Assembly (NCBI RefSeq): GCF_000373565.1
Contig: NZ_KB891798.1
Location: 558,206 to 622,205, forward strand
Origin: Streptomyces sp. HmicA12
Lineage (GTDB): Bacteria > Actinomycetota > Actinomycetes > Streptomycetales > Streptomycetaceae
Direction: 5' to 3'
Length of the DNA: 64,000 nt
Of this stretch, positions 27,043-35,866 are shown piece after piece. The notes under the pieces were generated by a model. The model searched no databases. It saw nothing but the letters and a program-made list of their open reading frames with translations, and was not told the DNA's origin. The translations under genes and the position numbers were made by a program. Each line of letters starts with the position of its first letter. Positions within the stretch are counted from its first letter, which is position 1.

Positions 27043-27173
27043 GGCTGCTCCTCAGGCTCTCGACGCACTTCCCGGCGCCCGGGTCTCCGCCGGTCCCTCG
27101 CGCAAACCGCGCCCGTGACGTCCCCTTGGTGACGAGGTCGGCGAATCTCATGCGATTCAGGTGGACTCGTTCT

Positions 27174-27198
27174 GTTTGGGGGCGGGTCGCTCGGATAG
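27174..27198 (+). promoter_or_regulatory. Possible stress-sigma (SigB-like) promoter
   Basis: GTTT, 15 bases, then GGATAG, about 80 bp before the PRC-barrel start. It is close to the Streptomyces SigB-type G-N-N-T-N14-16-GGGTAC/T pattern but with a deviation in the -10 box, so the call is tentative. PRC-barrel genes are often in stress regulons. Confidence 0.3.
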
Positions 27199-27277
27199 TC
27201 GGGTGGGGTCGCCGGACAGGACGCACGGTGCATCCCTGCACCGCCCGACCGGCAACGACTGGTACGGAGGTACCACC

Positions 27278-27673
27278 GTGACCGAGAACATGTGGAACTA
27301 CCCGGCCGACGCGGGACACGTCCCGAACGCCGACCTGACGGGTTACAAGGTCGAGGCGACCGACGGACACATCGGGAAGGTGGACAAGCACTCCAACGAC
27401 GTCGATGCGCAGTACATCGTGGTCGACACCGGCGTGTGGATCTTCGGCAAGGAGGTACTGCTGCCCGCCGGCACCATCACCGGTATCGACGCCGCAGCGA
27501 AGACGATCCGGGTGGCGCGTACGAAGGACGAGATCAAGAGCGCGCCCGAGTTCGACAAGGACAAGCACCTGGGCGACACCGGCTATCACGAGCAACTCGG
27601 CTCGTACTACGGCCGCGGTACCCAGGGCACGCAGGGCAAGGGATCGACGCCGCCCGAGCGCCCCCTGATCTGA
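27278..27673 (+). CDS. PRC-barrel domain protein
   Basis: A 131-residue protein from the GTG at 27278 with GGAGG nine bases upstream (VTENMWNYPADAGHVP). The PRC-barrel is LTGYKVEATDGHIGKVDKHS, NDVDAQYIVVDTGVWIFGKE, VLLPAGTITGIDAAAKTIRV. The C-terminus is polar with GSYYGRGTQGTQGKG. PRC-barrel proteins bind RNA or partner proteins. In actinomycetes these short ones are commonly stress-induced. The extra codons upstream to 27161 are unlikely to be translated. Confidence 0.8.
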   Translation: MTENMWNYPADAGHVPNADLTGYKVEATDGHIGKVDKHSNDVDAQYIVVDTGVWIFGKEVLLPAGTITGIDAAAKTIRVARTKDEIKSAPEFDKDKHLGDTGYHEQLGSYYGRGTQGTQGKGSTPPERPLI

Positions 27674-27839
27674 CGGGGCACGGGCACACCCACCGTGAGA
27701 CGGGAACGCCACCGTGAACGGTGTACGTCGACGGCGCCGCGGATCCCGCGAGGAATCTCCGCGGCGCCTCTCCCGTGCCGGGCTCGCCCGCCGGCGGCAG
27801 CGGGGCACGGTGACAGGAGCCGACTGTGGCCCAGAGCCC

Positions 27840-28120
27840 GATCTTCCGCCACAGCGGCCGGGCCGTCACCGTCGCCGAACTGATCATGACGTTCGTCTTC
27901 GCCGAGTTCATCGGCGCCGACGAAGCCATGATCAAGGCGCTCGGCTCCGGACTCGCCGCGCCGGTGCTCCTCGACGCGTTCGTCGTCCGCATGACGCTCG
28001 TCCCCGCCGTCCCGCCCTCCTCGGCCGGCGCGCGTGGAACCGGCCGCGGTGGATCGACAAGAACCGTCCGCACGTCGACATCGAAGGCGAGAAACGCGAC
28101 CGCCGCGCCCGTCCCACGGA
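27840..28120 (+). pseudogene. MMPL-family transporter, C-terminal fragment with frameshift
   Basis: The frame reads FRHSGRAVTVAELIMTFVFA, EFIGADEAMIKALGSGLAAP, VLLDAFVVRMTLVPAV, the last membrane segments of MMPL (RND-like) lipid or drug exporters. Near 28020 the homology moves frame to ALLGRRAWNRPRWIDKNRPH and VDIEGEK, the usual cytoplasmic end. More than 600 upstream residues are missing. Confidence 0.7.
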
Positions 28121-28255
28121 CGAGCGGGAGACGAAGGATCCCGCCCTCAGCGCTCACCACCGACCCGGCTCCGCGGAGCCCCCGCGGCCGGGTGAAGCAG
28201 ACGCGGGGGACTCGCTCGGCCGGGGCGGTGACCACGGTGTATCCAGGTGGCAGAC

Positions 28256-29884
28256 ATGAGAGGACCGATCCCGGTTAACCGATCACACATGTTGCGTTTC
28301 GGGGCCGTGGGCCTGCTCGTCCTGTGTGCCGCCACGGCGGTCACCTCGGCTTTCGCCGTTTCCGCCTGGTGGTGGTTCGCGGCCGCCCCGCTGGGCGTCG
28401 CCGCGCTGGTCGCCTGCTACGACCTGGTGCAGCGGCGCCACTCGGTGCTGCGCAACTACCCCCTGCTCGGGCACGCCCGTTTCCTCTTGGAGGCGGTCCG
28501 CCCCGAGCTTCAGCAGTACTTCGTGGAGCGGAACTACGACGGGCGCCCCTACGACCGCGACACCCGCAGCATCGTCTACGAGCGGGCCAAGGGCGTCGAC
28601 GCCGAGGAGCCCTTCGGCAGCGAACGCGACATGTACGGCCGCGGCTACGAGTTCCTGGTGCCGTCGATGCACCCGGTCGACGTGCCGAAGGAGGCACCCC
28701 GGGTCCGCGTGGGCGGCCCGGACTGCACCCGCCCGTACGACATGTCCCTCCTCAACGTCTCCGCGATGAGTTTCGGCTCGCTCTCCGCCAACGCCGTCCT
28801 CGCCCTCAACACCGGCGCCGCCCGCGGCGGCTTCGCGCACGACACCGGCGAGGGCGGCCTGTCCGAGTACCACCTGCGCCCCGGCGGCGACATCATCTGG
28901 GAGATCGGCACCGGATACTTCGGCTGCCGCACGCAGGACGGCGACTTCGACCCCGCGCAGTTCCGCGAGAAGGCCGCCCACCCGGCCGTCAAATGCGTCT
29001 CCCTCAAACTGTCCCAGGGCGCCAAGCCCGGCATCGGCGGGGTGCTGCCCGGCAGCAAGGTCAACGCCGAGATCGCCCAGGTGCGCGGCGTCCCCGAGGG
29101 CGAGACGGTCGTCTCGCCGCCGTACCACCGGGTGTTCTCCACCCCGCGCGAGCTGGTGCGCTTCCTGGCCCGGATGCGGGAGCTCGCCGACGGCAAACCG
29201 GTCGGCTTCAAACTGTGCCCTGGCTCCCGCACGCAGTTCCTCGCCGTCTGCAAGGCGATGCTGGCCGAGGACATCACCCCCGACTTCATCGTCGTCGACG
29301 GCGCCGAGGGCGGCACCGGCGCCGCCCCGCTGGAGTTCGCCGACCACCTCGGCATGCCGCTCACCGAAGGACTGATCACCGTCCACAACGCGCTGGTGGG
29401 CGCCGGCCTTCGCGACCGCGTCCGGATCGGCGCCAGTGGCAAGGTCGCCACCGGCTCCGACCTCGTCAAGCGCCTGGCCATGGGCGCCGACTGGACCAAC
29501 GCGGCCCGCGCCATGATGTTCGCCGTCGGCTGCATCCAGGCCCAGCGCTGCCACACCAACCGCTGCCCCACCGGCGTCACCACCCAGGACCCGCGCCGGG
29601 CGCGCGCCCTCGACGTCGCCGACAAGTCCGAGCGGGTCCACCGCTTCCAGGAGGCGACCGTCACCAGCGCCCTGCGGATCATGGCCGCGATGGGCGTCTC
29701 CCGCCTCGACGACCTCGGCCCCCGCCTGCTGCGCCGACGCGCCACGGACGCCGACGACTTCCGTTCCTACGCCGAGCTGTACGACTGGCTGGAGCCCGGC
29801 GCGCTGACCGGCGCCGCCGCGGACCCGCCGGCCGGCTGGGCCGCCGACTGGAAGGCCGCCGACCCGGACAGCTTCACCGGCTGA
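28256..29884 (+). CDS. FMN-binding glutamate synthase family protein, membrane anchored
   Basis: A 542-residue protein. Two N-terminal transmembrane segments (FGAVGLLVLCAATAVTSAFA and WWFAAAPLGVAALVACYDL) precede a glutamate-synthase-like FMN barrel: SLLNVSAMSFGSLSANAVLA, GEGGLSEYHLRPGGDIIWEI, GAKPGIGGVLPGSKV, VVDGAEGGTGAAPLEFADHL (FMN phosphate loop) and a cysteine cluster CIQAQRCHTNRCPTGVTTQD fitting the Fe-S motif of GltS. It lacks the glutaminase domain, so it is not a full glutamate synthase. The ATG at 28256 has AGGTGG upstream. It precedes poxB in the same direction. Confidence 0.85.
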   Translation: MRGPIPVNRSHMLRFGAVGLLVLCAATAVTSAFAVSAWWWFAAAPLGVAALVACYDLVQRRHSVLRNYPLLGHARFLLEAVRPELQQYFVERNYDGRPYDRDTRSIVYERAKGVDAEEPFGSERDMYGRGYEFLVPSMHPVDVPKEAPRVRVGGPDCTRPYDMSLLNVSAMSFGSLSANAVLALNTGAARGGFAHDTGEGGLSEYHLRPGGDIIWEIGTGYFGCRTQDGDFDPAQFREKAAHPAVKCVSLKLSQGAKPGIGGVLPGSKVNAEIAQVRGVPEGETVVSPPYHRVFSTPRELVRFLARMRELADGKPVGFKLCPGSRTQFLAVCKAMLAEDITPDFIVVDGAEGGTGAAPLEFADHLGMPLTEGLITVHNALVGAGLRDRVRIGASGKVATGSDLVKRLAMGADWTNAARAMMFAVGCIQAQRCHTNRCPTGVTTQDPRRARALDVADKSERVHRFQEATVTSALRIMAAMGVSRLDDLGPRLLRRRATDADDFRSYAELYDWLEPGALTGAAADPPAGWAADWKAADPDSFTG

Positions 29885-29970
29885 CCAGCAGATCCCCGTC
29901 CAGAACATTCTCTCCCCGGTACCTCAGCAATCAGTACTCGGCATTCAGCACTCTGAAAGGACACACCCCT

Positions 29971-31698
29971 ATGTCCCGCACCGTCGCCCGCCTCTTCACC
30001 GACACGCTGGAGGAACTCGGCGTGCGGCATGTCTTCGGTGTCGTCGGCGACGCGCTCAACCCGCTCACCGACGCCATCCGCTCCTCCGAGACCCTCTCGT
30101 GGGTCGGCTGTCGCCACGAGGAGGCAGCCGCGTTCGCGGCCGGCGCCCAGTCGCAGCTCACCGACACCCTCGGCGTCTGCATGGGCACCGTCGGCCCCGG
30201 CTCGGTCCACCTGCTCAACGGCCTGTACGACGCCGCCAAGAGCGGCACCCCGGTCCTCGCCGTCACCGGACAGGTGCCGCTGTCCGAAGTGGGCACCGAC
30301 TACTTCCAGGAGGTCGACAACGACCTCCTCTTCAAGGACGTGGCCGTCTTCCGCGCCACCATCACCTCCCCCGAACAGCTCCCCGGCCTCCTGGAGGTCG
30401 CCGTACGCACCGCCATCGGCCGCCGGGGCGTCGCCGTCCTCACCGTGCCCGGTGACATCGGCGACAAGGAACTGCCCGCCGACCGGCCCGCCCGGCTCTC
30501 CGTCGCGCGCTCCGAGAACCGGCCCGACGACCCCGACCTCGACGAGGCGGCCCGCCTGATCGACGACGGCGGCGACGTCACCCTGCTCGTCGGCCGCGGC
30601 GCCCGTACCTCCCGCGAGGATGTCCTCGCCCTCGCCGACCGGCTCGCCGCGCCCATGGTCCTCACCCTGAAGGCCAAGGAGGGCTTCGAGGGCGACAACC
30701 CCTTCCAGGTCGGCCAGACCGGCCTGATCGGCAACCCGGCCGCCGCCCGCGCCATGGACAAGGCCGACACCCTCGTCCTGCTCGGCACCGACTTCCCGTA
30801 CCGCGAGTGGTATCCCGAGGGCAAGAAGGTCGTCCAGGTCGACCGGGTCGCCGAGCACATCGGACGGCGCGTCCCCGTCGACGTGGCACTCGCCGCCGAC
30901 GTCGGCCCCACCGTGCGCGGACTGCTCCAGCGGGTCGCGGCCCGCGAAGACCGCAAGCACCTGGACTCCGCGCGCGAGAAGTTCACCCAGTGGCAGGACG
31001 GACAGCGCAGGCTCGCCGAGCCCGGCCACGACAAGGGACTGATCGGCAAGGTCCGCTCCGCCTTCGACAACCGCGACCACCTGGTCCGCCCCGAGGCGCT
31101 CGCCGCCGCCGTGGACGCCGCGGCCGACGACGACGCCGTCTTCACCTCCGACACCGGCATGGCCACCGTCTGGCTGTCCCGGTTCGTCGAGATGCGCGGC
31201 ACCCGGCGGCTGATCGGCTCCTACAACCTCGGCTCCATGGCCAACGCGATGCCGCAGGCCATCGGCGCCCAACTGCTCGACCGCGACCGGCAGACGGTCG
31301 CCTTCTGCGGCGACGGCGGACTGTCGATGCTGCTGGGTGACCTCATGACGATCCGCACCGAACAACTGCCGGTCAAGCTCGTCGTCTTCGACAACCAGCG
31401 CCTGGGCATGGTCAAGCTCGAACAGGAACAGGCCGGGCTGCCCGAGTTCGGCACCGTCCTGGACAATCCGGACTTCGCCGCCGTCGCCCAGGCCCTGGGG
31501 ATCAAGGGCATCCGCGTCGAGCGCCCCGAGGACCTCGCCGACGCCGTCGCGCGGGCCTTCGCCGAACCCGGTCCTGTCCTGCTCGACGTGCTCACCAACC
31601 CCGACGAGATCGCGGTACCCGCCAAGCCCACCGTCCAGCAAGGGTGGGGCTTCGCCATCGCCAAGGTGCGGGAGAACCTGCGCAGCACGGGAAGCTGA
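29971..31698 (+). CDS. poxB: Pyruvate dehydrogenase (quinone)/pyruvate oxidase, PoxB type
   Basis: A 575-residue thiamine-diphosphate enzyme: N-terminal VRHVFGVVGDALNPLTDAI with the catalytic Glu in SWVGCRHEEAAAFAAGAQSQ, a central FAD-type domain (LLVGRGARTSREDVLALADR), and the C-terminal ThDP motif FCGDGGLSMLLGDLMTIRTE ending VKLVVFDNQRLG (G-D-G-x(n)-N). It converts pyruvate to acetate and CO2 at the membrane, passing electrons to quinone. Length and order match bacterial PoxB. The ATG at 29971 follows GAAAGGA. The upstream FMN-linked gene may be co-transcribed (87-bp gap). Confidence 0.9.
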   Translation: MSRTVARLFTDTLEELGVRHVFGVVGDALNPLTDAIRSSETLSWVGCRHEEAAAFAAGAQSQLTDTLGVCMGTVGPGSVHLLNGLYDAAKSGTPVLAVTGQVPLSEVGTDYFQEVDNDLLFKDVAVFRATITSPEQLPGLLEVAVRTAIGRRGVAVLTVPGDIGDKELPADRPARLSVARSENRPDDPDLDEAARLIDDGGDVTLLVGRGARTSREDVLALADRLAAPMVLTLKAKEGFEGDNPFQVGQTGLIGNPAAARAMDKADTLVLLGTDFPYREWYPEGKKVVQVDRVAEHIGRRVPVDVALAADVGPTVRGLLQRVAAREDRKHLDSAREKFTQWQDGQRRLAEPGHDKGLIGKVRSAFDNRDHLVRPEALAAAVDAAADDDAVFTSDTGMATVWLSRFVEMRGTRRLIGSYNLGSMANAMPQAIGAQLLDRDRQTVAFCGDGGLSMLLGDLMTIRTEQLPVKLVVFDNQRLGMVKLEQEQAGLPEFGTVLDNPDFAAVAQALGIKGIRVERPEDLADAVARAFAEPGPVLLDVLTNPDEIAVPAKPTVQQGWGFAIAKVRENLRSTGS

Positions 31699-31710
31699 CA
31701 AGATCGTTTC

Positions 31711-32265
31711 ATGGACTACAGGCAGGCCGAGGTCAGTGACGCTCCGGCGATGGCCGCTCTCTTCGCCGCCCATCACCACGACGCGCTCTCGGAGCGGGAG
31801 CGCGCCGAGCAAGGATTCGTGCAGGGCGGCCTCGACGCCGCCGCCCTGCGGTCGATGGCGGAGGCGGGCAGCCTGCTCGTGGCGGACGACGAGGGCGACC
31901 TCGCCGGGCTGCTCGGCCTCGCCGCGCCGCGGAGCATCCCGGATCCACCGCCGCCGGTCAGGGCCCTGGTGGCCGCCCAGGACTCGCTGCACTGGCAGGG
32001 GCGCCCGCTCCGGTCGATGCCGTGGATGCTGTACGGGCCGGTGGTGGTCGACCGCGCCTACCGCGGTCAAGGCGTGGCCCGCGGGCTCTTCGACGCGGCA
32101 CGTGCGGCGGCCGCGCGCCGGGCCGACGTGATGGTCGCCTTCATCGAACGCGCCAACGAGCGGTCCTGGAAGGTCCACGTCGAGGGATTCGGCATGACGC
32201 CGCTGGGCGAGTTCATCCTGGGCGATCGTCCCTACGACGTCGTCGGCGCCGCCACCAGGACGTGA
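31711..32265 (+). CDS. GNAT-family N-acetyltransferase
   Basis: A 184-residue GNAT protein: MDYRQAEVSDAPAMAALFAA, then WMLYGPVVVDRAYRGQGVAR with the acetyl-CoA-binding Q-G-V-A-R-G loop, and VMVAFIERANERSWKVHVEG, FGMTPLGEF. It starts 12 bp after poxB and could be in the same transcript. Substrate is unknown. Confidence 0.8.
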   Translation: MDYRQAEVSDAPAMAALFAAHHHDALSERERAEQGFVQGGLDAAALRSMAEAGSLLVADDEGDLAGLLGLAAPRSIPDPPPPVRALVAAQDSLHWQGRPLRSMPWMLYGPVVVDRAYRGQGVARGLFDAARAAAARRADVMVAFIERANERSWKVHVEGFGMTPLGEFILGDRPYDVVGAATRT

Positions 32266-32365
32266 GCGTAGCCCGCACACCGGCTGGACGGGCACACGGA
32301 CGGTCCGCGACGTACCGCGTCCCGGACCGTCCGCGTGCTGTGCCGCAACTGTGCGCGGCAGGGGC

Positions 32366-32900
32366 CTACTTGGCGCGGTGGGCGTCGATGATCTCCGGCG
32401 TCACCGTGTTGCCCAGCTTGTCGGTGGACACCGCCTTCAGCCAGCCCCCCTTGCCGGGCGCCGGGCTCAGGACGAGTGCGTGCCGGGACAGCACCGCCGC
32501 CCTGATCCAGGGCTCACCCTTGTCGTACGAGGCATAGACCTTCAGCGAGGCGAGGTTGCCGTCGGCCGCCGCGCCGGTGACGGACACCGGCACGCTCAAC
32601 AGGTGGTGCGCCGGGGTGGGGGAGTCGAGGGGCGTCCTTGCTCGCGACCGACTCACCGTCGCGGGACAGACTGGTCGGTGAGGAGTCGACGAAGGACGCC
32701 CCGCTGTGACCGGCGCTCTCGGAGAGCAGCGACAACGCCGCGGTGAGGGGTGTCGCCGGTGCGGGCAGCGCCGGTCGTCCTTGCCGGGTCTCCACGAGCG
32801 GACCGGAGGAGTCCCGCTGCTGGAAGCTGATGTTCCATTGCTGGCGCCCTTCTTGTCCGGTGCGGGGGAACCGACACGGACGTCGGCCGAGACGAAGGCG
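32366..32900 (-). pseudogene. Degraded C-terminal end of a secreted protease-like protein
   Basis: The minus frame ending at 32366 reads PTPAHHLLSVPVSVTGAAAD, NLASLKVYASYDKGEPWIRA, and WLKAVSTDKLGNTVTPEIID. This resembles the C-terminal beta-sandwich of Streptomyces S8 subtilisin-like proteases (VSYDDGxTW ... KATDxxGNT). Upstream, protein-like pieces continue in other frames (QSAFVSADVRVG near 32890), indicating frameshifts. The catalytic domain is absent. Confidence 0.4.
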
Positions 32901-32957
32901 CTTTGGCCGGGGCGCCGGGTGAAGTGGCCCTGGACCCGGTCGCCGACGGTTCAGATG

Positions 32958-33944
32958 TCAGCCCGTCGCCTCCAACAGGCCCAGCTCGCGCAGGCTTTCG
33001 ACGGTCTCGATCAAGGTCGTCTCCATCGGGCGGGGACGCCAGCCGAGGACGTCACGGGCCCGGTCGTTGTGGATGATCGGGTGCGGCAGGTCGTCGCCCG
33101 CGGCCTCCTCGGTGGGTACGCGCTCGGCCAGGGCGCCGAAGCGGCGGCGCAGCAGGCCCGCGACCTCCAGGAAGCTGGTGGTCGGACCGTCCGCGACGGC
33201 GAGGAACCGGCGGCCGGCGGCCTCGGGCTCGGCCATCGCCCGCACGTGCAGGTCGGCCAGGTCGCGGACGTCGACGACACCGAAGCGGTGCCGCGGCGCG
33301 ACCTTCATCGTGCCGTCCAGCATCGCCTTGACCAACTGGGTCGAGGAGCGCAGTTCGGTGGTGAGCGTGGGGCCGAACACGCCGGTCGGATTGAGGACGA
33401 CGAGCTCGGTGCCGCCGCCCTCGCGCTCCATCAGATCCCAGGCGGCACGCTCGGCGACGGTCTTGGACCGCGGGTAGGGCGCGAGCCCCGGCGCGTCGGG
33501 GTCGGTCCAGTCGTCCTCGGTGTACCCGGCGGACGCGGCGTCCGGCTTGGGCGTGTAGCCGACCGCCGCGAACGACGAGGTGAGCACGGTACGCCGAACC
33601 CCCGCGTCCCGGGCGGCCCGCAGCACCCGCAGGGTTCCCTCGCGGGCGGGGACGATCAGCTCGTCGGGATCCTCCGGCTGGACCGAGGGGATCGGGGAGG
33701 CCACGTGGTGGACCTCGGCGCAGCCGGCAAGCGCGGCAGGCCAGCCGTCGTCCGCCATCAGATCCGCCGGAACGACCTCAAGACCCGCGTCGTCCGCGCC
33801 CCCGCGCCGCACCGCCGCGCGCAGCGCCTCCTCGCGTGCCGTCGACCGCACGGTGGTGCGCACCGGGCGGCCCTGCCGCAGCAGGGCGGCGATCAAGTGG
33901 GTCGCCACGTAACCGGACCCGCCGGTGACCAGAACGGGATTCAT
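32958..33944 (-). CDS. NAD-dependent epimerase/dehydratase (aldehyde reductase-like)
   Basis: A 328-residue extended short-chain dehydrogenase. The N-terminal LVTGGSGYVATHLIAALLRQ (G-x-x-G-x-x-A) binds NAD(P); RTVLTSSFAAVGY gives the catalytic Ser/Thr, PYPRSKTVAERAAWDLM the Y-x-x-x-K, and ELVVLNPTGVFGP the substrate loop. This matches dihydroflavonol-4-reductase/aldehyde-reductase-like enzymes. It overlaps the preceding MerR gene by 4 bp (ATGA), so it is the probable regulatory target and partner of that regulator. Confidence 0.85.
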   Translation of the reverse strand: MNPVLVTGGSGYVATHLIAALLRQGRPVRTTVRSTAREEALRAAVRRGGADDAGLEVVPADLMADDGWPAALAGCAEVHHVASPIPSVQPEDPDELIVPAREGTLRVLRAARDAGVRRTVLTSSFAAVGYTPKPDAASAGYTEDDWTDPDAPGLAPYPRSKTVAERAAWDLMEREGGGTELVVLNPTGVFGPTLTTELRSSTQLVKAMLDGTMKVAPRHRFGVVDVRDLADLHVRAMAEPEAAGRRFLAVADGPTTSFLEVAGLLRRRFGALAERVPTEEAAGDDLPHPIIHNDRARDVLGWRPRPMETTLIETVESLRELGLLEATG

Positions 33945-34378
33945 CTCAGTACCTCCAAACGACCGACCGTCTCCACGAGACGTTCGGTGATGTCCTTCTC
34001 CGCGGCGCTGTCACCGCGGTCGCGGGCGTCCCACAGGGCGGCCTTCTCCCGGAGATAGGCCAGCCGCGCCCGCTGGGCGGCCAGCTCGGCCTCGACGCGC
34101 TCGGCGTGCCGCAGCAGCAGGTCGCGCTGCTCGGCCGCCGCGGACCGGCCCCGGGCCCGGTTGGCCAGGTAGGAGCGCATGTCCTCGATGCCCACACCCA
34201 CGGCCCGCAGGCAGGCCAGGATCTCGATCGCGTCGAGATCCCGGTCGCCGTACCGGCGGTGGCCACTGCGTTCGTCGCGCGCGACGGGGCCGATCAACCC
34301 GACGTCCTCGTAGTAGCGCAGGGTCGGCTCACTGAGCCCACTGCGCCGGGACATCTCCTGGACGGTGAAAGTCGCCAT
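33941..34378 (-). CDS. MerR-family transcriptional regulator
   Basis: A 145-residue regulator from the ATG at 34378: MATFTVQEMSRRSGLSEPTL, RYYEDVGLIGPVARDERSGH, RRYGDRDLDAIEILACLRAV (helix-turn-helix plus wing), then a long coiled-coil dimer helix rich in Glu, Arg and Ala. There is no C-terminal metal-binding cysteine cluster, so an organic inducer is likely. It is first gene of an operon with the epimerase and has a palindromic site 17 bp upstream. Confidence 0.85.
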   Translation of the reverse strand: MATFTVQEMSRRSGLSEPTLRYYEDVGLIGPVARDERSGHRRYGDRDLDAIEILACLRAVGVGIEDMRSYLANRARGRSAAAEQRDLLLRHAERVEAELAAQRARLAYLREKAALWDARDRGDSAAEKDITERLVETVGRLEVLR

Positions 34379-34395
34379 GCGCTCACCAGAACACA

Positions 34396-34411
34396 CTTCA
34401 AGCGCTTGAAG
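34396..34411. promoter_or_regulatory. MerR operator palindrome
   Basis: CTTCAAGCGCTTGAAG is a perfect 16-bp palindrome, 17 bp before the merR start codon. Its position and symmetry fit autoregulation by the MerR protein. Confidence 0.6.
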
Positions 34412-34627
34412 GCAAACGATCCGCGGCCCCTGCGGGGCTGTCGTGGACATCTAGTGCCGAGTGGTCCACTGGCTCTGCCGTGGTGGCCGATCCCTCGCCT
34501 TACGAGCCGAGCCATTGGCCCAGGGAGGTGATTGAGCAGCCCTAAAACAGGGGGAGAGTGCCTGGCCGTGCCCGGTCCTTGCGGCCGCCATACGCGCGGA
34601 CGGCTTCTGTGTCACGTACTCCTGGGC

Positions 34628-35310
34628 TAACTCGCCGACCTGCTGCGCACCTTTAAGGCGCAGGGCGTGGACGTCATGCAGCTCCGTCCCGAGTACGCGG
34701 CGGGCCAGTTGGAAGTCTCGGTGGCCCCGGCCGATCCGGTGACCACTGCGGATCTCGCCGTGCTCGTCCGCGAGACCCTCCGGGCGGAGAGCCTGCGGCA
34801 CGGCATGCCCCCGGTGTTCGCGCCGGTCGCTGCGGCCGGCGCGGTGGGCAACGGTCGCCATCTGCACACCAGCCTCCGGCACGAAGGCCGCAACCTGTGC
34901 CGGAACGGAGACGACGCGGCCGGAATGACGCCCACCGGGGAAGCGTTCTTCGCCGGGGTGCTGCCCGCCCTCATGGCCATCGGCGCGCCCTGCGCCGCGC
35001 GCTTTGACCCCGCCGCCAACCCGTACCTGCTCACCGGGTGCGTCATCGCGGCGGGGCTCGCCGGGGTGCATGACGCCCTGACCCTGCCGGCGCCGGTGGC
35101 GCGGGCGATCCGCCACGACAGCACGGGACGGATCGGCTGCCGTCCTCGCTGACCGAGGCCCTCAAGCACTTCCAGGACTCCACCGTGCTGCGCGCCGCTC
35201 TGGGCGACCCGCTCTTCGAGGCCGGCGCCGCCGTGCACCGGGCCGAGGCCGAACTGTTCGCCGAGACCACCCCGCAGGGCCTGGCGGCCGCCGTGCGCCA
35301 CGTGTACTGA
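34628..35310 (+). pseudogene. Glutamine synthetase-family gene, N-terminally truncated and rearranged
   Basis: One frame reads VDVMQLRPEYAAGQLEVSVA, VRETLRAESLRHGMPPVFAP, GNGRHLHTSLRHEGRNL and PYLLTGCVIAAGLAGVHDAL, the catalytic-domain order of glutamine synthetase-like enzymes (gamma-glutamylpolyamine synthetase group). After a stop at 35150-35152 the ending LPSSLTEALKHFQDSTVLRA, LGDPLFEAGAAVHRAEAELF, AVRHVY appears in a different frame up to a TGA at 35308. The N-terminal beta-grasp domain is missing and a segment around the junction is lost. Confidence 0.7.
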
Positions 35311-35554
35311 ACGCCCCCCGTTACCTTTTTCGTGGCTCCGCAATGGGGCCTCCGGCCTTCGGGTCCGGCATGACTTCCCCCCTTGTTGTTCATGATCCGG
35401 GGGGTGGTGTCACCGGGTCCGGAGGCATCGACGGACCGCTGATGAGGGGCTTGAGCACCGGCTTCACCCGAGCCGGAAGAGCTCTCCGTAACGTGGATGT
35501 GGCAGCTCGGTGCCGAGGCAAGGCCGGACGAAAGCGTGATGGAGGGGCCTGCAC

Positions 35555-35740
35555 GTGATCGACACCGGCGGCATCGACGTCTTCCTCGGCCTGGACGTCG
35601 GCAAGGGCGAACACCACGCCACCGCCGTCACCCCGGCCGGCAAGAAAGCCTTCGACAAGCGGCTGCCCAACACCGAGCCCAAGCTCCGCGAGCTGTTCAC
35701 GAAACTCCAGGCCAAGCAGAGCACCCGCCCGCCCAACTGC
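35555..35740 (+). pseudogene. IS110-family transposase, N-terminal fragment
   Basis: From the GTG at 35555: VIDTGGIDVFLGLDVGKGEH, HATAVTPAGKKAFDKRLPNT and EPKLRELFTKLQAK match the RuvC-like start of IS110 transposases (first Asp in GLDVGK). It is cut at about 35735. The following frame reads LLTLDDMRGKEVPVDFEQVG, the tail of an unrelated unidentified protein ending at 35811. Confidence 0.7.
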
Positions 35741-35866
35741 TCACCCTGGACGACATGCGCGGCAAGGAGGTCCCGGTGGACTTTGAGCAGGTAGGCAAGA
35801 CGGGCGTGTGACCGCCGATGTCGGCGATGACGCCGACGCAGGCGTCGCCACGCCTCGCGCCGACCC

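Noticed and set aside
28283..29908. 541-codon minus-strand frame
   Set aside because: Antisense shadow of the FMN-binding glutamate synthase-like gene. Composition is typical of a complement frame, with no homology.
29767..32295. 842-codon open frame on the minus strand
   Set aside because: It is antisense to poxB and the GNAT gene, is rich in Gly, Ala, Val, Asp and Arg in the way of high-GC shadow frames, and has no domain.
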